Numbered from the stretch's first letter, positions 17,164-25,138 are shown. The stretch is DNA of 64,000 bases from an uncultured Eubacteriales bacterium (GCA_948468535.1 CAOKIL010000002.1:23795-87794), one strand, 5' to 3'. A program made the numbers and translations. Notes: a model not told the origin generated them from the sequence alone.

Positions 17164-20100
17164 CTAAAACGAAATCTGTGAACTGTCAGGCAGTGCATCA
17201 AGAACTCCGTTTTCGGACAATACCTCAACAACCGTTTTTGTTATTCCGGCACGATTTTTCAAGTCCTCTTTAGACATGAACTCGCCGTCTTTTCTCGCCT
17301 CTGCAATCGCCTCGGCAGCATTTGTTCCGACGCCTGCAAACGCATTGAGCGGCGGAATGATTTTTCCGTCCTTTTTGCTGAACTTATAAGGATGACTGTC
17401 ATACAAATCTGCAGTGCCGAACTCAAATCCTCTCTCATACATTTCAAGACAAATTTCAAGGATTGTAAACAGGCTCTTTTCGTTTGCCGTTGCACCATTG
17501 CCTTTGAGTTTGATTTTTTTCATCTCAGCGCGTACAGTATCTTTACCCTTTGACATAATTGCCGCATCGAACAAGTCAGCTCTTACGGTAAAATACGCCA
17601 TATAAAATTCTATCGGATAATGCACCTTAAAATACGCGATTCTGAGCGCCATCATTACATAAGCGGCAGCATGAGCCTTCGGGAACATATACTTTATTTT
17701 CTTACATGAGTTTATATACCAATCAGGCACATTGTTTTCACGCATCGCCTTTTCAAAGTCCTCCGGCATTCCCTCTTTTGCAGCGCGGCCTTTTCTGACA
17801 AATTCCATTATTTTAAATGCCATGCTCGGTTCAAGTCCGTGATGAATCAAATATACCATTATATCATCACGAAGTCCGATAACTTCAGACAATGTTGCCG
17901 TCTTGTTCCTTACCAAATCCTGTGCATTATTAAGCCAAACATCAGTACCGTGTGACAAACCTGATATAATTAGAAGTTCGACAAACGTTGTCGGCTTTGT
18001 TTCAACAAGCATGCCTCTTACAAAATTTGTTCCAAACTCAGGTACGCCGAATGTTCCGACTTCACTATCTATTTGTTCCGGCTTAATTCCCAGAGCCTCA
18101 GTTCCGCTGAACAGACTCATTGTCTCTTTATCATCAAGAGGGATTTTAAGCGCGTCTATACCGGTCAAATCCTCAAGCATTCTAATAGTAGAAGGGTCAT
18201 CATGTCCGAGAATATCAAGCTTTAGCAGATTATCATGTATTGAATGGAAATCAAAATGCGTGGTTATTATATCGCTGTCCTTCTTGTCCGCAGGATGCTG
18301 AACCGGTGTGAAGTCATGAATATTCATCGTCTTTGGACACACGATAATTCCGCCCGGATGCTGACCTGTCGTACGTTTTACGTCAACCATGCCTTTTGAA
18401 ATACGTTTGAGTTCCGCATCAGGAGCTTGGATTTCCTTAGCCTCATAATACTTTCTGGCAAACATAATAGCTGTTTTGTCTGCAATAGTACCTATAGTTC
18501 CTGCTTTGAATACATATTCTTCACCGAACAGCTCGCCGACATATTTATGTGCCGTTGCTTGATATTCACCTGAGAAGTTAAGGTCAATATCAGGAACCTT
18601 ATCACCCTTGAATCCCAAAAAAGTTTCAAACGGAATCGTGATACCGTCTTTGTGCAGCGGTGCGCCACACTTTGGACAATTTTTATCATCCATATCCACT
18701 CCGGTCGGATACTCGCCGTTATTATAAAATTCGCTGTATTTACATTCCGGACACACATAATGAGGACACAACGCATTAACCTCAGTTATGCCCGATAAAA
18801 ATGCAACAAATGAGGAACCGACACTGCCTCGGCTGCCAACCAGATACCCAGCCTCGTTTGATTTCTTTACCAGCTTATGCGCTATCATATACATAACAGA
18901 ATAACCGTACTTTACAATACAGTCAAGTTCTCTTTCCATACGTTCCCGAACGATTTCAGGCAGTTCATCACCATAAATCTCATGAGCTTTTTTTTGACAC
19001 ATATCAACAAGGTCCTGCTCACAGTTTTCAATTGTCGGAGGATATGAACCGTCCTTGACCGGCTGTATATCCTCAACCATATCAGCAATTTCAACAGTGT
19101 TGTCAATAACTATCTCTTCCGCTCTGTCACCGAGATAGCTGAACTCATCAAGCATTTCCTGTGTTGTTCTGAGATACAGCGGAGCCTGATTGTCGGCATC
19201 CTCAAATCCCTGTCCGCCCATAAGAACACGGCGATACATTTCGTCCTTTGGATCCATAAAATGCACATCACATGTCGCAACCGTTTTTCTGTTTACACTA
19301 TCGCCAAGTGCAACGATACGCTTGTTAATATCTATGAGTTCATCATCACCGCTGACCTGACCGCTTCGCTTCATAAAAGCATTATTTCCAAGCGGCTGGA
19401 TTTCAAGATAATCATAAAACTTTGCTATCTCTTTAAGTTCATCATCCGATTTTTTTGCAATAATAGCCCTGTACAGCTCGCCCGATTCGCAGGCAGAACC
19501 GACTATAATCCCTTCACGGTATTTATGCAGCAAGCTCTTTGGTATACCGGGACGTCTGTAGAAATAATCCAAATTAGATTTTGAAATTAGCTTATACAGA
19601 TTTTTAAGACCCACATAATTTTGTGCCAAAAGTATAATATGATACTTACGCTCTTTTATAATTGGGTCGTCCTTATCGGGAATCTTTATATTGTCTTCAA
19701 GTTCGACAGCTTCATACCAGTCGGTCATCTCCAGCATTTTTATAAAGCAGCGTGCCGTTGCCTCTGCATCGTCTGATGCTCTGTGATGATTTTCAAGACT
19801 TACGCCGAGTCTGTCGCAAACCAAATTCAGCTTATGCTGCTTTTCATTCGGGAACAGCGTCCTTGACATAGTAAGTGTATCCATGACATTATTGCCAAAA
19901 TACAATCCCTCACGCTTGGCATTTGCATAAATGAAGCTTGTATCAAATTTTGCATTATGCGCTACCAAAACCGCATCGCCGCAAAACTTTTTGAACCTCG
20001 GCAGAACTTCTTTAATAGTCGGCATATTTTCGACCATCTCATTTGTAATACCTGTCAGTTCGGTTATTTCAGCGCTGATTTCCTTTTCAGGATTAACAAG

Positions 20101-21429
20101 CTGCGAGAACTTATCCACTATAAGTCCGTCACGGATTTTAACTGCGCCGAATTCAGTAATCCTCTCACTGTCAGGGCTTAAACCGGTAGTTTCAAGGTCA
20201 AACACAACATATGTACCGCTTTTTATCTCACGAATTCGATTCAGTTCTTTTGAATCAATATCATCAATTAGATAGCCTTCCATTCCGTAAATCATCTTGA
20301 AATCTTTAACGCCCTTAGCCGCCTTTCTTGCATCAGGAAATCCCTGTGCAACGCCATGATCTGTTATTGCCATAGCCGGGTGACCCCAGTATGCGGCACG
20401 GCTGACTAAATCTCCGATTGATGTAACACCGTCCATTGCGCTCATCTTTGTGTGCATATGCAGTTCAACGCGCTTTCTTGGGTATGTATCACGGCGCACC
20501 TCAGGAGCCGGAAGCAGTACTGCAGAATTCACTTTTACCACAAACTTTTTGGCATAATCATCATATTCATATGAACCCGATACTCTCAGACGATTTCCGT
20601 CTTTAGCCATACTCACGAGGTTTTTCATCTTGTCTGCTGCACCAAAACTGCGGCATGAAGTTGCCCATTCATCATCGCCTATAGAAAAATTAACGGCTGT
20701 GTTTGAGCGGTTTCCCCTCACTATATCACGGCTTTCACAGTCAAAAATCTCCCCTTCTATAATGCAATTTTTAACTTCTTCGTTAAGATTTATTATCGGC
20801 ATAGGTTCACCATCTATCGGCTTGCCGAAACGGCTTGCCGCCTTTTGTACAGACGGCTCTGCGCTCTCGTTTGTTCTTTTTGGCTGTTCGTTCATTGCTA
20901 TTTGAGCAAGCTGATTTTCTATCTCTGCCTGCCGTTTTAAATATTCTTCTTTATCGGTTACTTTTTTAGTAAGATTAACAACAGCATTAAACCCGAATCC
21001 AAACTCAGTGTGTTTTTGAATATACTGCGTAAAACCCATCCTATCCAGGCTTGCTGTATTTCCGTCAATATTTTCTATATTAATTATATTATCTTTTATC
21101 GAGCACTGCGCTTCAGACAAGAATACTCTTGCCGAGTCGTGAAACGCCTTAAACATCTCAACAATATACTTTATATAATCGTCAGAAACCGGAATGTTAG
21201 GATATTTTACAAATATCTCAAAATCATTCAAGTCATACTTTTCTTTTGTCATATTAACAAAATCTTTGGTTTTTGAAATCGGCAGATATCCACTACCTTC
21301 AAGATATAAATCTATTGACTTTTTATAAGTATTTATATTACATGATAATATTTTATATTCTTCAAGCGTTTTGGCATAGCCTTCCATAACGCTTACCTTA
21401 TCAAATATATCAAGTATACTCGGTGTCAT
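17164..21429 (-). CDS. polC: DNA polymerase III alpha subunit, PolC type
   Basis: Replicative DNA polymerase of low-GC Gram-positives, with built-in 3'-5' proofreading. At 1421 residues it is close to the B. subtilis length. Order: N-terminal domain, OB fold (around 215-310), PHP domain starting ELHMHTKMSAMDGVTS (around 328), DEDD exonuclease inserted within PHP (VFDLETTGLSPDSERITEFG near 408; VAHNAKFDTSF near 490), a zinc-binding CPEC...CPKCG segment (around 900), palm motif VPDIDLNFSGEYQ (around 947), then the fingers and C-terminal duplex-binding domain. Presence of PolC places the host firmly in the Firmicutes. The ribosome site is AAGAGATGAT. Confidence 0.98.
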   Translation of the reverse strand: MTPSILDIFDKVSVMEGYAKTLEEYKILSCNINTYKKSIDLYLEGSGYLPISKTKDFVNMTKEKYDLNDFEIFVKYPNIPVSDDYIKYIVEMFKAFHDSARVFLSEAQCSIKDNIINIENIDGNTASLDRMGFTQYIQKHTEFGFGFNAVVNLTKKVTDKEEYLKRQAEIENQLAQIAMNEQPKRTNESAEPSVQKAASRFGKPIDGEPMPIINLNEEVKNCIIEGEIFDCESRDIVRGNRSNTAVNFSIGDDEWATSCRSFGAADKMKNLVSMAKDGNRLRVSGSYEYDDYAKKFVVKVNSAVLLPAPEVRRDTYPRKRVELHMHTKMSAMDGVTSIGDLVSRAAYWGHPAMAITDHGVAQGFPDARKAAKGVKDFKMIYGMEGYLIDDIDSKELNRIREIKSGTYVVFDLETTGLSPDSERITEFGAVKIRDGLIVDKFSQLVNPEKEISAEITELTGITNEMVENMPTIKEVLPRFKKFCGDAVLVAHNAKFDTSFIYANAKREGLYFGNNVMDTLTMSRTLFPNEKQHKLNLVCDRLGVSLENHHRASDDAEATARCFIKMLEMTDWYEAVELEDNIKIPDKDDPIIKERKYHIILLAQNYVGLKNLYKLISKSNLDYFYRRPGIPKSLLHKYREGIIVGSACESGELYRAIIAKKSDDELKEIAKFYDYLEIQPLGNNAFMKRSGQVSGDDELIDINKRIVALGDSVNRKTVATCDVHFMDPKDEMYRRVLMGGQGFEDADNQAPLYLRTTQEMLDEFSYLGDRAEEIVIDNTVEIADMVEDIQPVKDGSYPPTIENCEQDLVDMCQKKAHEIYGDELPEIVRERMERELDCIVKYGYSVMYMIAHKLVKKSNEAGYLVGSRGSVGSSFVAFLSGITEVNALCPHYVCPECKYSEFYNNGEYPTGVDMDDKNCPKCGAPLHKDGITIPFETFLGFKGDKVPDIDLNFSGEYQATAHKYVGELFGEEYVFKAGTIGTIADKTAIMFARKYYEAKEIQAPDAELKRISKGMVDVKRTTGQHPGGIIVCPKTMNIHDFTPVQHPADKKDSDIITTHFDFHSIHDNLLKLDILGHDDPSTIRMLEDLTGIDALKIPLDDKETMSLFSGTEALGIKPEQIDSEVGTFGVPEFGTNFVRGMLVETKPTTFVELLIISGLSHGTDVWLNNAQDLVRNKTATLSEVIGLRDDIMVYLIHHGLEPSMAFKIMEFVRKGRAAKEGMPEDFEKAMRENNVPDWYINSCKKIKYMFPKAHAAAYVMMALRIAYFKVHYPIEFYMAYFTVRADLFDAAIMSKGKDTVRAEMKKIKLKGNGATANEKSLFTILEICLEMYERGFEFGTADLYDSHPYKFSKKDGKIIPPLNAFAGVGTNAAEAIAEARKDGEFMSKEDLKNRAGITKTVVEVLSENGVLDALPDSSQISF

Positions 21430-21529
21430 AATATCATCTCTTTTCTTAGCTTTGACAAAAATAAAATACGGAACCTGAAAATATCTAAGATTTATACTTT
21501 AAATTCTCATGTTCCGCAGTTTAAAATCT

Positions 21530-22597
21530 TTATTTTGTCATCTCATATATTTCTTCTAACAACGCGTTTATGATTTCGCTTTCTTTTACCTTCTTTATTA
21601 GTTCTCCATGTTTAAACAAAACAGCGCAGCCGTCACCGCCTGCGATTCCAACGTCTGCGTCCTTTGCCTCACCGGGACCGTTCACCACACAGCCCATAAC
21701 AGCGACTTTAAGAGGTTTTTTAATATCGCTTACTATATCATTTATCTTGTTTGCTATAGGTATTAAGTCAATTTTTGTTCTGGCACATGTCGGACATGAC
21801 ACAACTTCTACATAATCGCCGCCTATGTCAAGAGAACGCAAAATTTGTTTTGCCGCATAAACCTCACGGCACGGGTCATCTGTAAGCGATACCCTTATAG
21901 TGTCACCTATTTCATCAAGCAAAAGCGAGCCTATACCCACAGCCGATTTTACTATGCCCTGCGCGGTAGTTCCTGCTTCTGTTACACCGAGATGCAGAGG
22001 ATAATCAAAAGTTTCGCTTGCCAAACGATAAGCCTCTACGGTAGTCTTAACACTTGACGACTTCATAGATAAAACTATATCGTCAAAATCAAATTTATTC
22101 AGTATCTTTACATGTCCTTGTGCGCTTTCAACCATTGCTTCTGCGAGATTTCCTCCGCATTTTTCAAGAAATCCCTTTTCAAGCGAGCCGCCGTTAACAC
22201 CTATTCTGATGGGAACATTATTCTTCTTTGCAGCGGCTGCAACTGCTTTTGCCTTATCTTCACCGCCTATATTGCCCGGGTTTATCCTTACTTTATCTAT
22301 TCCGCGTTCTATAGACATAAGGGCAAGCTTATAATCAAAATGAATATCTGCGACCAGAGGTATATCGGTCTGTTCTTTTATTTTATCTATCGCTGCCGCA
22401 CTTGCTTCATCAGGAACAGAAAATCTGACTATATCACATCCTGCATCCTGAAGTGATTTTATTTGAGCAATTACTCTGCCGGTATCACTTGTCGGTACAT
22501 TAGTCATAGACTGCACAGCAATGGTATTGCCTCCGCCAATTTTCACTCCACCGATATTTACGACCTGCGTTTTTCTATTTGAAATCTTTGAAGACAT
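21530..22597 (-). CDS. ispG: 4-hydroxy-3-methylbut-2-en-1-yl diphosphate synthase
   Basis: Penultimate enzyme of the MEP isoprenoid pathway, a [4Fe-4S] protein that reduces MEcPP to HMBPP. At 355 residues it is the short two-domain bacterial form. The TIM barrel begins VKIGGGNTIAVQSMTNVPTSDT. The cluster ligands are the two Cys of SCPTCARTK and the Cys of GCVVNGPGE near residues 270-310, with a following Glu as the fourth ligand. GGAGAG lies before the ATG. Stands 100 bases upstream of polC on the same strand; co-transcription is possible. Confidence 0.97.
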   Translation of the reverse strand: MSSKISNRKTQVVNIGGVKIGGGNTIAVQSMTNVPTSDTGRVIAQIKSLQDAGCDIVRFSVPDEASAAAIDKIKEQTDIPLVADIHFDYKLALMSIERGIDKVRINPGNIGGEDKAKAVAAAAKKNNVPIRIGVNGGSLEKGFLEKCGGNLAEAMVESAQGHVKILNKFDFDDIVLSMKSSSVKTTVEAYRLASETFDYPLHLGVTEAGTTAQGIVKSAVGIGSLLLDEIGDTIRVSLTDDPCREVYAAKQILRSLDIGGDYVEVVSCPTCARTKIDLIPIANKINDIVSDIKKPLKVAVMGCVVNGPGEAKDADVGIAGGDGCAVLFKHGELIKKVKESEIINALLEEIYEMTK

Positions 22598-22629
22598 GAA
22601 ATCTCTCCAATCAACTTTATATCACTTAA

Positions 22630-22677
22630 AATAAAAATTGCTATGTCAAATATTTTACCATATTTGACATAGCAATT
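22630..22677 (-). terminator. terminator after the 102-residue hypothetical gene
   Basis: On the minus strand, AATTGCTATGTCAAATAT pairs with its near-perfect complement across a 6-base loop and is followed by TTTTTATTTT. Confidence 0.9.
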
Positions 22678-22689
22678 CAAGTACAAAAA

Positions 22690-22998
22690 CTATTTTTTAC
22701 ACTTGGCTTTTAAAGACTGAAACTTTTCATAATAAATAATTTCAAAAAGTGCAGAAAGAACTCTGCCCTTTGTAATAAGCGTATAATCCGACTTCTCATT
22801 ATCGCTATGATTAACTTCCATTGCGTTATGTAATAACACTTTATTATCATCTAAAAATTGATATTTTAAAATATAATCTGTTTTATTAATTTGTATAGTT
22901 GAGATGTAGGATAAATCAGACGGATTGTATTGTGCGTCTTTAGTCAGTTCTTTTTTAATACTTTGGCAGTTTTTAAATTTAAATTTTCTTGTAATCAT
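22690..22998 (-). CDS. hypothetical protein, 102 residues, downstream of an RNA module
   Basis: Not recognised. A basic protein (many Lys, C-terminus KAKCKK) with alternating beta-like segments (ISTIQINKTDYILKYQFL, SDYTLITKGRVLSALFEIIYY) and no signal peptide or membrane helix. GGAAG precedes the ATG and a strong terminator follows. Immediately upstream lie the divergent 77-nt RNA (promoter 23041-23069), the tiny ORF at 23133-23168 and RNA module copy 1. A different gene of similar size has the same upstream arrangement at 31522-31806, so it may be cargo of that module. Confidence 0.6.
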   Translation of the reverse strand: MITRKFKFKNCQSIKKELTKDAQYNPSDLSYISTIQINKTDYILKYQFLDDNKVLLHNAMEVNHSDNEKSDYTLITKGRVLSALFEIIYYEKFQSLKAKCKK

Positions 22999-23040
22999 AA
23001 GGTTCTTCCTTTCTGTTTTAAAATATTTTATTACAGCTGC

Positions 23041-23069
23041 TTGAAAAACCTTTGCATAAGTGGTATAAT
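23041..23069 (+). promoter_or_regulatory. promoter of small RNA a
   Basis: TTGAAA (23041-23046), 17 bases, TATAAT (23064-23069). The sequence around the -35 box (23035-23050) is repeated in inverted form at about 23080-23095 inside the transcript, so opposite-strand RNA could fold a long hairpin here. Confidence 0.75.
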
Positions 23070-23075
23070 AATTTT

Positions 23076-23152
23076 GCGTGGTTTTTTAAGAAGCTGCGAT
23101 ATTCCGGAAGCAGTATTAATCTTTTGACGAGATTACTGCTTCCTATTTTTTG
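23076..23152 (+). ncRNA. small RNA a, antisense to the tiny ORF
   Basis: About 77 nt from a strong promoter to a terminator whose stem GGAAGCAGTA/TACTGCTTCC (23106-23115 with 23134-23143) is followed by TATTTTTTG. The 3' end overlaps the last codons of the tiny minus-strand ORF at 23133-23168. The homologous arrangement occurs at 31874-31952. Confidence 0.65.
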
Positions 23153-23168
23153 TTTTGAGGTTAAACAC
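23133..23168 (-). CDS. tiny ORF (11 residues) of RNA module 1
   Basis: From GTG at 23168, which has GGGGGG six bases upstream, the product reads MFNLKTKNRKQ. An in-frame ATG at 23174 touches the G-run and is less well spaced. It resembles the 8-residue MLNFKNKK at 31944-31970 in sequence and in position between the module terminator and the antisense RNA. Whether it is translated is unknown. Confidence 0.35.
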   Translation of the reverse strand: MFNLKTKNRKQ

Positions 23169-23201
23169 TGACATCCCCCCTTTTAAAATAACCCCAATAT
23201 T

Positions 23202-23365
23202 AAAAAAGTGCGTTAACAAAGTAACGCACTAAAAAACACATTACTCTAATAGTTGTCACACTAATTATTTCAATCCTAATAAACTAAGAATATCAAAAAA
23301 TAGAGTAAGCGTTTTTATCGTATTAAAATAAAACGTTTATAAGGATTAAAATTAAATAATGTGAC
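23202..23365 (-). ncRNA. RNA module copy 1: long hairpin RNA with terminator
   Basis: Transcribed leftward. The predicted 5' end coincides with the base of a hairpin about 32 bp long (arms 23335-23367 and 23253-23284, starting TTGTCACA/TGTGACAA) closed by a 50-nt apical region. A perfect terminator AGTGCGTTA/TAACGCACT plus TTTTTT follows (23202-23230). About 164 nt. Copies 2 and 3 keep the architecture with different, compensating arm bases. Not a family I can name. Confidence 0.7.
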
Positions 23366-23371
23366 AAAGCA

Positions 23372-23400
23372 AGTATATCACACCTTTTTAAGTTTGTAAA
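23372..23400 (-). promoter_or_regulatory. promoter of RNA module copy 1
   Basis: Minus strand: TTTACA (23400-23395), 17 bases, TATACT (23377-23372). The TTTACAAACT start is shared with copy 2. Confidence 0.8.
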
Positions 23401-23406
23401 CACCAA

Positions 23407-23693
23407 ATTTTATTTCAAGACCCATTTCTTTCCTACTTGCGGAAAGAAACGGTTCTTGGACTCCAAAGAAAGGCGCTTTGGCTCGCTGAGGTCGCTATCG
23501 CTCCAAGGGCGTGCCCCTAATCGGTTTTTGGCTAACGCCAAAAACAAGGACAGCTTCACAGCCTTAATATTTTTGCACTGCCGTGAATCTTTCAGCAAAG
23601 GCATTGACGATATTGCCGCCGCGGCTTGGCATGGCGGAATATGGGTTCGGCAATGGTTTCAAAGTCAACGCCTTGATGAATTACCCAAAAACT
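23407..23693 (-). repeat. dispersed repeat R, copy 1
   Basis: About 285 bases that align in minus orientation with 32207-32455 read in plus orientation. Shared blocks include TCATCAAGGC, CCGCGGCGGCAAT, TTCACGG.AGTGCAA, TTTCTTTGGAG and AGAAACGGTTCT. It is GC-richer than its surroundings and has stop codons in all useful frames; short ORFs across it look spurious. It meets RNA module copy 2 exactly where that module should continue into its tiny ORF, so it probably replaced that part. Confidence 0.65.
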
Positions 23694-23856
23694 AAAAAAT
23701 GCGCCAGCAAAGCTGACGCACAAAAACGCAGCTTTGATTAAATGTTGCGACACATCTCATAAACTTTAAACAGAAAAAAAGAATATGACAAACCAAAGCC
23801 TACGTTTTTTACATTCGTAAACTATTTTTCTGTTTAAATATTAAAGAAATGTCGCA
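23694..23856 (-). ncRNA. RNA module copy 2: long hairpin RNA with terminator, truncated downstream
   Basis: Same plan as copy 1: the 5' end lies at the hairpin base (arms 23825-23856 and 23744-23777, starting TGCGACA/TGTCGCA), with a 47-nt apical region containing ACGTAGGCTTTG. The terminator TGCGTCAGC/GCTGGCGCA plus TTTTTT is at 23694-23720. Its fifth pair is U-G in minus-strand RNA but C-A on the plus strand, which supports the minus orientation. About 162 nt. No tiny ORF follows; repeat R begins instead. Confidence 0.7.
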
Positions 23857-23861
23857 GATAT

Positions 23862-23890
23862 AATATAACATACTTTATTTAGTTTGTAAA
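23862..23890 (-). promoter_or_regulatory. promoter of RNA module copy 2
   Basis: Minus strand: TTTACA (23890-23885), 17 bases, TATATT (23867-23862). The same two hexamers and spacing occur in copy 3. Confidence 0.75.
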
Positions 23891-23903
23891 GAAAAATTTT
23901 TTC

Positions 23904-23932
23904 TTGACATACATCCACGTATGTGGTATTAT
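23904..23932 (+). promoter_or_regulatory. promoter of small RNA b
   Basis: TTGACA (23904-23909), 17 bases, TATTAT (23927-23932). It aligns with the minus-strand promoter of sRNA c at 16510-16482, including the downstream AATTATAG. Confidence 0.75.
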
Positions 23933-23938
23933 AATTAT

Positions 23939-24060
23939 AGAAAACCACCCATTCAATTGAACAGGTGGTTACAGCGCAAAATAGCATTAGCTGTTTCCGC
24001 AGCGCTATTAAATAATCATATCTAACCGTCGCTCGGCTAAGCGGCGGTTATTTCTTTGTT
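23939..24060 (+). ncRNA. small RNA b, type I antitoxin-like, relative of sRNA c
   Basis: About 120 nt. The first hairpin is AACCACC/GGTGGTT (23943-23970), then the core AAATAGCATTAGCTGTTTCC, then the 10-bp terminator stem AACCGTCGCT/AGCGGCGGTT (24024-24049) followed by ATTTCTTTGTTTT. Every element aligns with sRNA c at 16475-16345. Here the opposite strand carries a broken type II toxin gene instead of a complete hydrophobic peptide gene. Confidence 0.65.
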
Positions 24061-24122
24061 TTAGCATAAATCACTATTTTCTTTGCAATAGACAAAAATT
24101 CAACTGTATACTTTTTATCCAT
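24048..24122 (-). pseudogene. truncated RelE/ParE-type toxin remnant, 24 codons
   Basis: The ATG at 24122 overlaps the stop of the Phd antitoxin gene (coupled AATGGATAA), as in intact phd-relE/parE operons. The first residues MDKKYTVEFLSIAKK look like the N-terminus of RelE/ParE toxins, normally 85-110 residues. The frame stops at 24048, exactly where homology with the type I locus begins (AAATAACCGCC here, AAATAGCCGCC at 16347-16357). Loss of the toxin body by recombination is the simplest reading. A short functional peptide is possible. Confidence 0.55.
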
Positions 24123-24381
24123 TCGCAGCTTCCCTCATAGCTTTGAGAACTTCCTGTAATGAAAAACGTTCATTTTTAAGTTCAGATTCCATATCAGATT
24201 CCTGAAGCTTATAATATACTTCACTCTCTAATTGAAGGTTCTCAAACACTTCCATACTCAAAACCACCATGTCGCCAAATCCGTTCTTTGTCAGAAAAAC
24301 AGGCTGCTTTGTTTGGTGTACTATTTTTGAAATTTCAGCAAAATTATTTCTCAAATCAGATATCGGTCTAATCATATCCAT
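24115..24381 (-). CDS. Phd/YefM-family antitoxin
   Basis: 88 residues. The N-terminus MDMIRPISDLRNNFAEISKIV and PVFLTKNGFGDMVVLSME form the Phd/YefM DNA-binding domain; the C-terminal half (about 50-88) is the toxin-binding tail. These proteins neutralise RelE/ParE/Doc toxins and repress their own operon. GAGGTG lies 6 bases before the ATG at 24381; a GTG at 24390 is in frame but inside the ribosome site. The partner toxin is truncated, so this is probably an orphan antitoxin or regulator. Confidence 0.88.
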   Translation of the reverse strand: MDMIRPISDLRNNFAEISKIVHQTKQPVFLTKNGFGDMVVLSMEVFENLQLESEVYYKLQESDMESELKNERFSLQEVLKAMREAANG

Positions 24382-24400
24382 TTTAAGCACCTCATATAGT

Positions 24401-24430
24401 TATTTTAGCATAATTATGCTAAAATATCAA
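24401..24430 (-). promoter_or_regulatory. Phd operator-promoter
   Basis: A perfect 26-bp palindrome at 24401-24426 (half-site TATTTTAGCATAA). On the minus strand it forms the spacer and -10 of a promoter: TTGATA (24430-24425), 17 bases, TAAAAT (24407-24402). Bound Phd would block it directly. Confidence 0.8.
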
Positions 24431-24442
24431 TACTTTTTGTAT

Positions 24443-24478
24443 AAAAAATCGCGACAAGCCATAAAGACTTGCCGCGAC
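24443..24478 (-). terminator. terminator after tRNA-Arg
   Basis: Minus strand: TCGCGGCAAG, loop TCTTTATGG, CTTGTCGCGA, then TTTTTT. Loop and stem are almost identical to the terminator after initiator tRNA-Met at 31419-31451. Confidence 0.93.
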
Positions 24479-24479
24479 G

Positions 24480-24556
24480 TGGTGCGCCTGGAGGGATTCG
24501 AACCCCCGACCTAACGGTTCGTAGCCGTTCACTCTATCCAGCTGAGCTACAGGCGC
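24480..24556 (-). tRNA. tRNA-Arg (ACG)
   Basis: 77 nt on the minus strand: acceptor GCGCCTG/CAGGCGC, D-arm AGCTCAGCTGGATAGAGT, anticodon stem AACGG/CCGTT with loop CTACGAA (anticodon ACG), T-arm GGGGGTTCGAATCCC, encoded CCA. Confidence 0.97.
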
Positions 24557-24803
24557 ATATCTTATATTTTTAACTTAATTATTATAACATTAAATTAATA
24601 TTATTTCAAGTGATTTATGTAAACTTTTTTCTAAAAAATTTTCACAATAATTTATCTAATATTAACCTTACGTTCATTAAATTTTAACAATATAATGTTA
24701 TTATAATACTGTAAAATTAATACATACAGCAACATACTTATATATAAAAAAGGTATATTGTTAAAATCAAATTATTATTTTTTATAGAAAGGAGTGAAAA
24801 ATA

Positions 24804-25058
24804 ATGTTATGCAATGTTGACAGTGGGAACACTACACTTTTATTGTCAATGCTTACAGGTGTTGAAGAAAGTGAAATAGAAGAACTGCTTATAACCGGTT
24901 TGCCGCCATGGACTGTTGCCGCAAAATACGGAAAGTACGAAGAATATAAAGAACTCATAAAAACAAATTATGTACAGAGACTGCAAACATTGGTTGATGA
25001 AAACAAACTGTCTGCTAATGCCGCTAACGAAATGTACAACCGCATTAATTCATATTGA
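24804..25058 (+). CDS. hypothetical small soluble protein, 84 residues
   Basis: Not firmly recognised. The N-terminus (LLSMLTGVEESEIEELL) and the following LPPWTVAAKYGKYEEYKELIKTNYVQRLQTLVDENKLSANAANEM read like one helical repeat of the kind seen in DUF2680-type small Firmicutes proteins (gly-hinge, KY..EEYK, Q-rich helix, then a short helix). No signal peptide or membrane segment. GAAAGGAG lies 9 bases before the ATG. Single gene in a 580-base space between tRNA-Arg and queH. Confidence 0.65.
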   Translation: MLCNVDSGNTTLLLSMLTGVEESEIEELLITGLPPWTVAAKYGKYEEYKELIKTNYVQRLQTLVDENKLSANAANEMYNRINSY

Positions 25059-25068
25059 TTTCATACTA

Positions 25069-25097
25069 TTGACAGACAATATTCTATGCTGTATAAT
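25069..25097 (+). promoter_or_regulatory. perfect consensus promoter of queH
   Basis: TTGACA (25069-25074), 17 bases, TATAAT (25092-25097); the start near 25104 gives a 35-base leader. Confidence 0.85.
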
Positions 25098-25138
25098 TCA
25101 GCTTGTGAATATTTTTATATATCGGAGAAAATAATGTA

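Noticed and set aside
23456..23695. 79-codon plus-strand ORF and a 64-codon minus-strand ORF across repeat R
   Set aside because: Both lie in a dispersed repeat with no ribosome site, and the frames are not kept in the second R copy at 32207-32455.
23202..23890. 6S RNA as an identity for the long-hairpin RNA
   Set aside because: 6S RNA is also a long hairpin from its own promoter, but I see no large central bubble, the stems are nearly continuous, and three copies tied to tiny ORFs do not fit.
24048..24122. 24-residue peptide as an intact hydrophobic type I toxin
   Set aside because: It is not hydrophobic enough for a membrane helix and its N-terminus matches RelE/ParE toxins with the usual overlap to a Phd gene; kept as a remnant instead.
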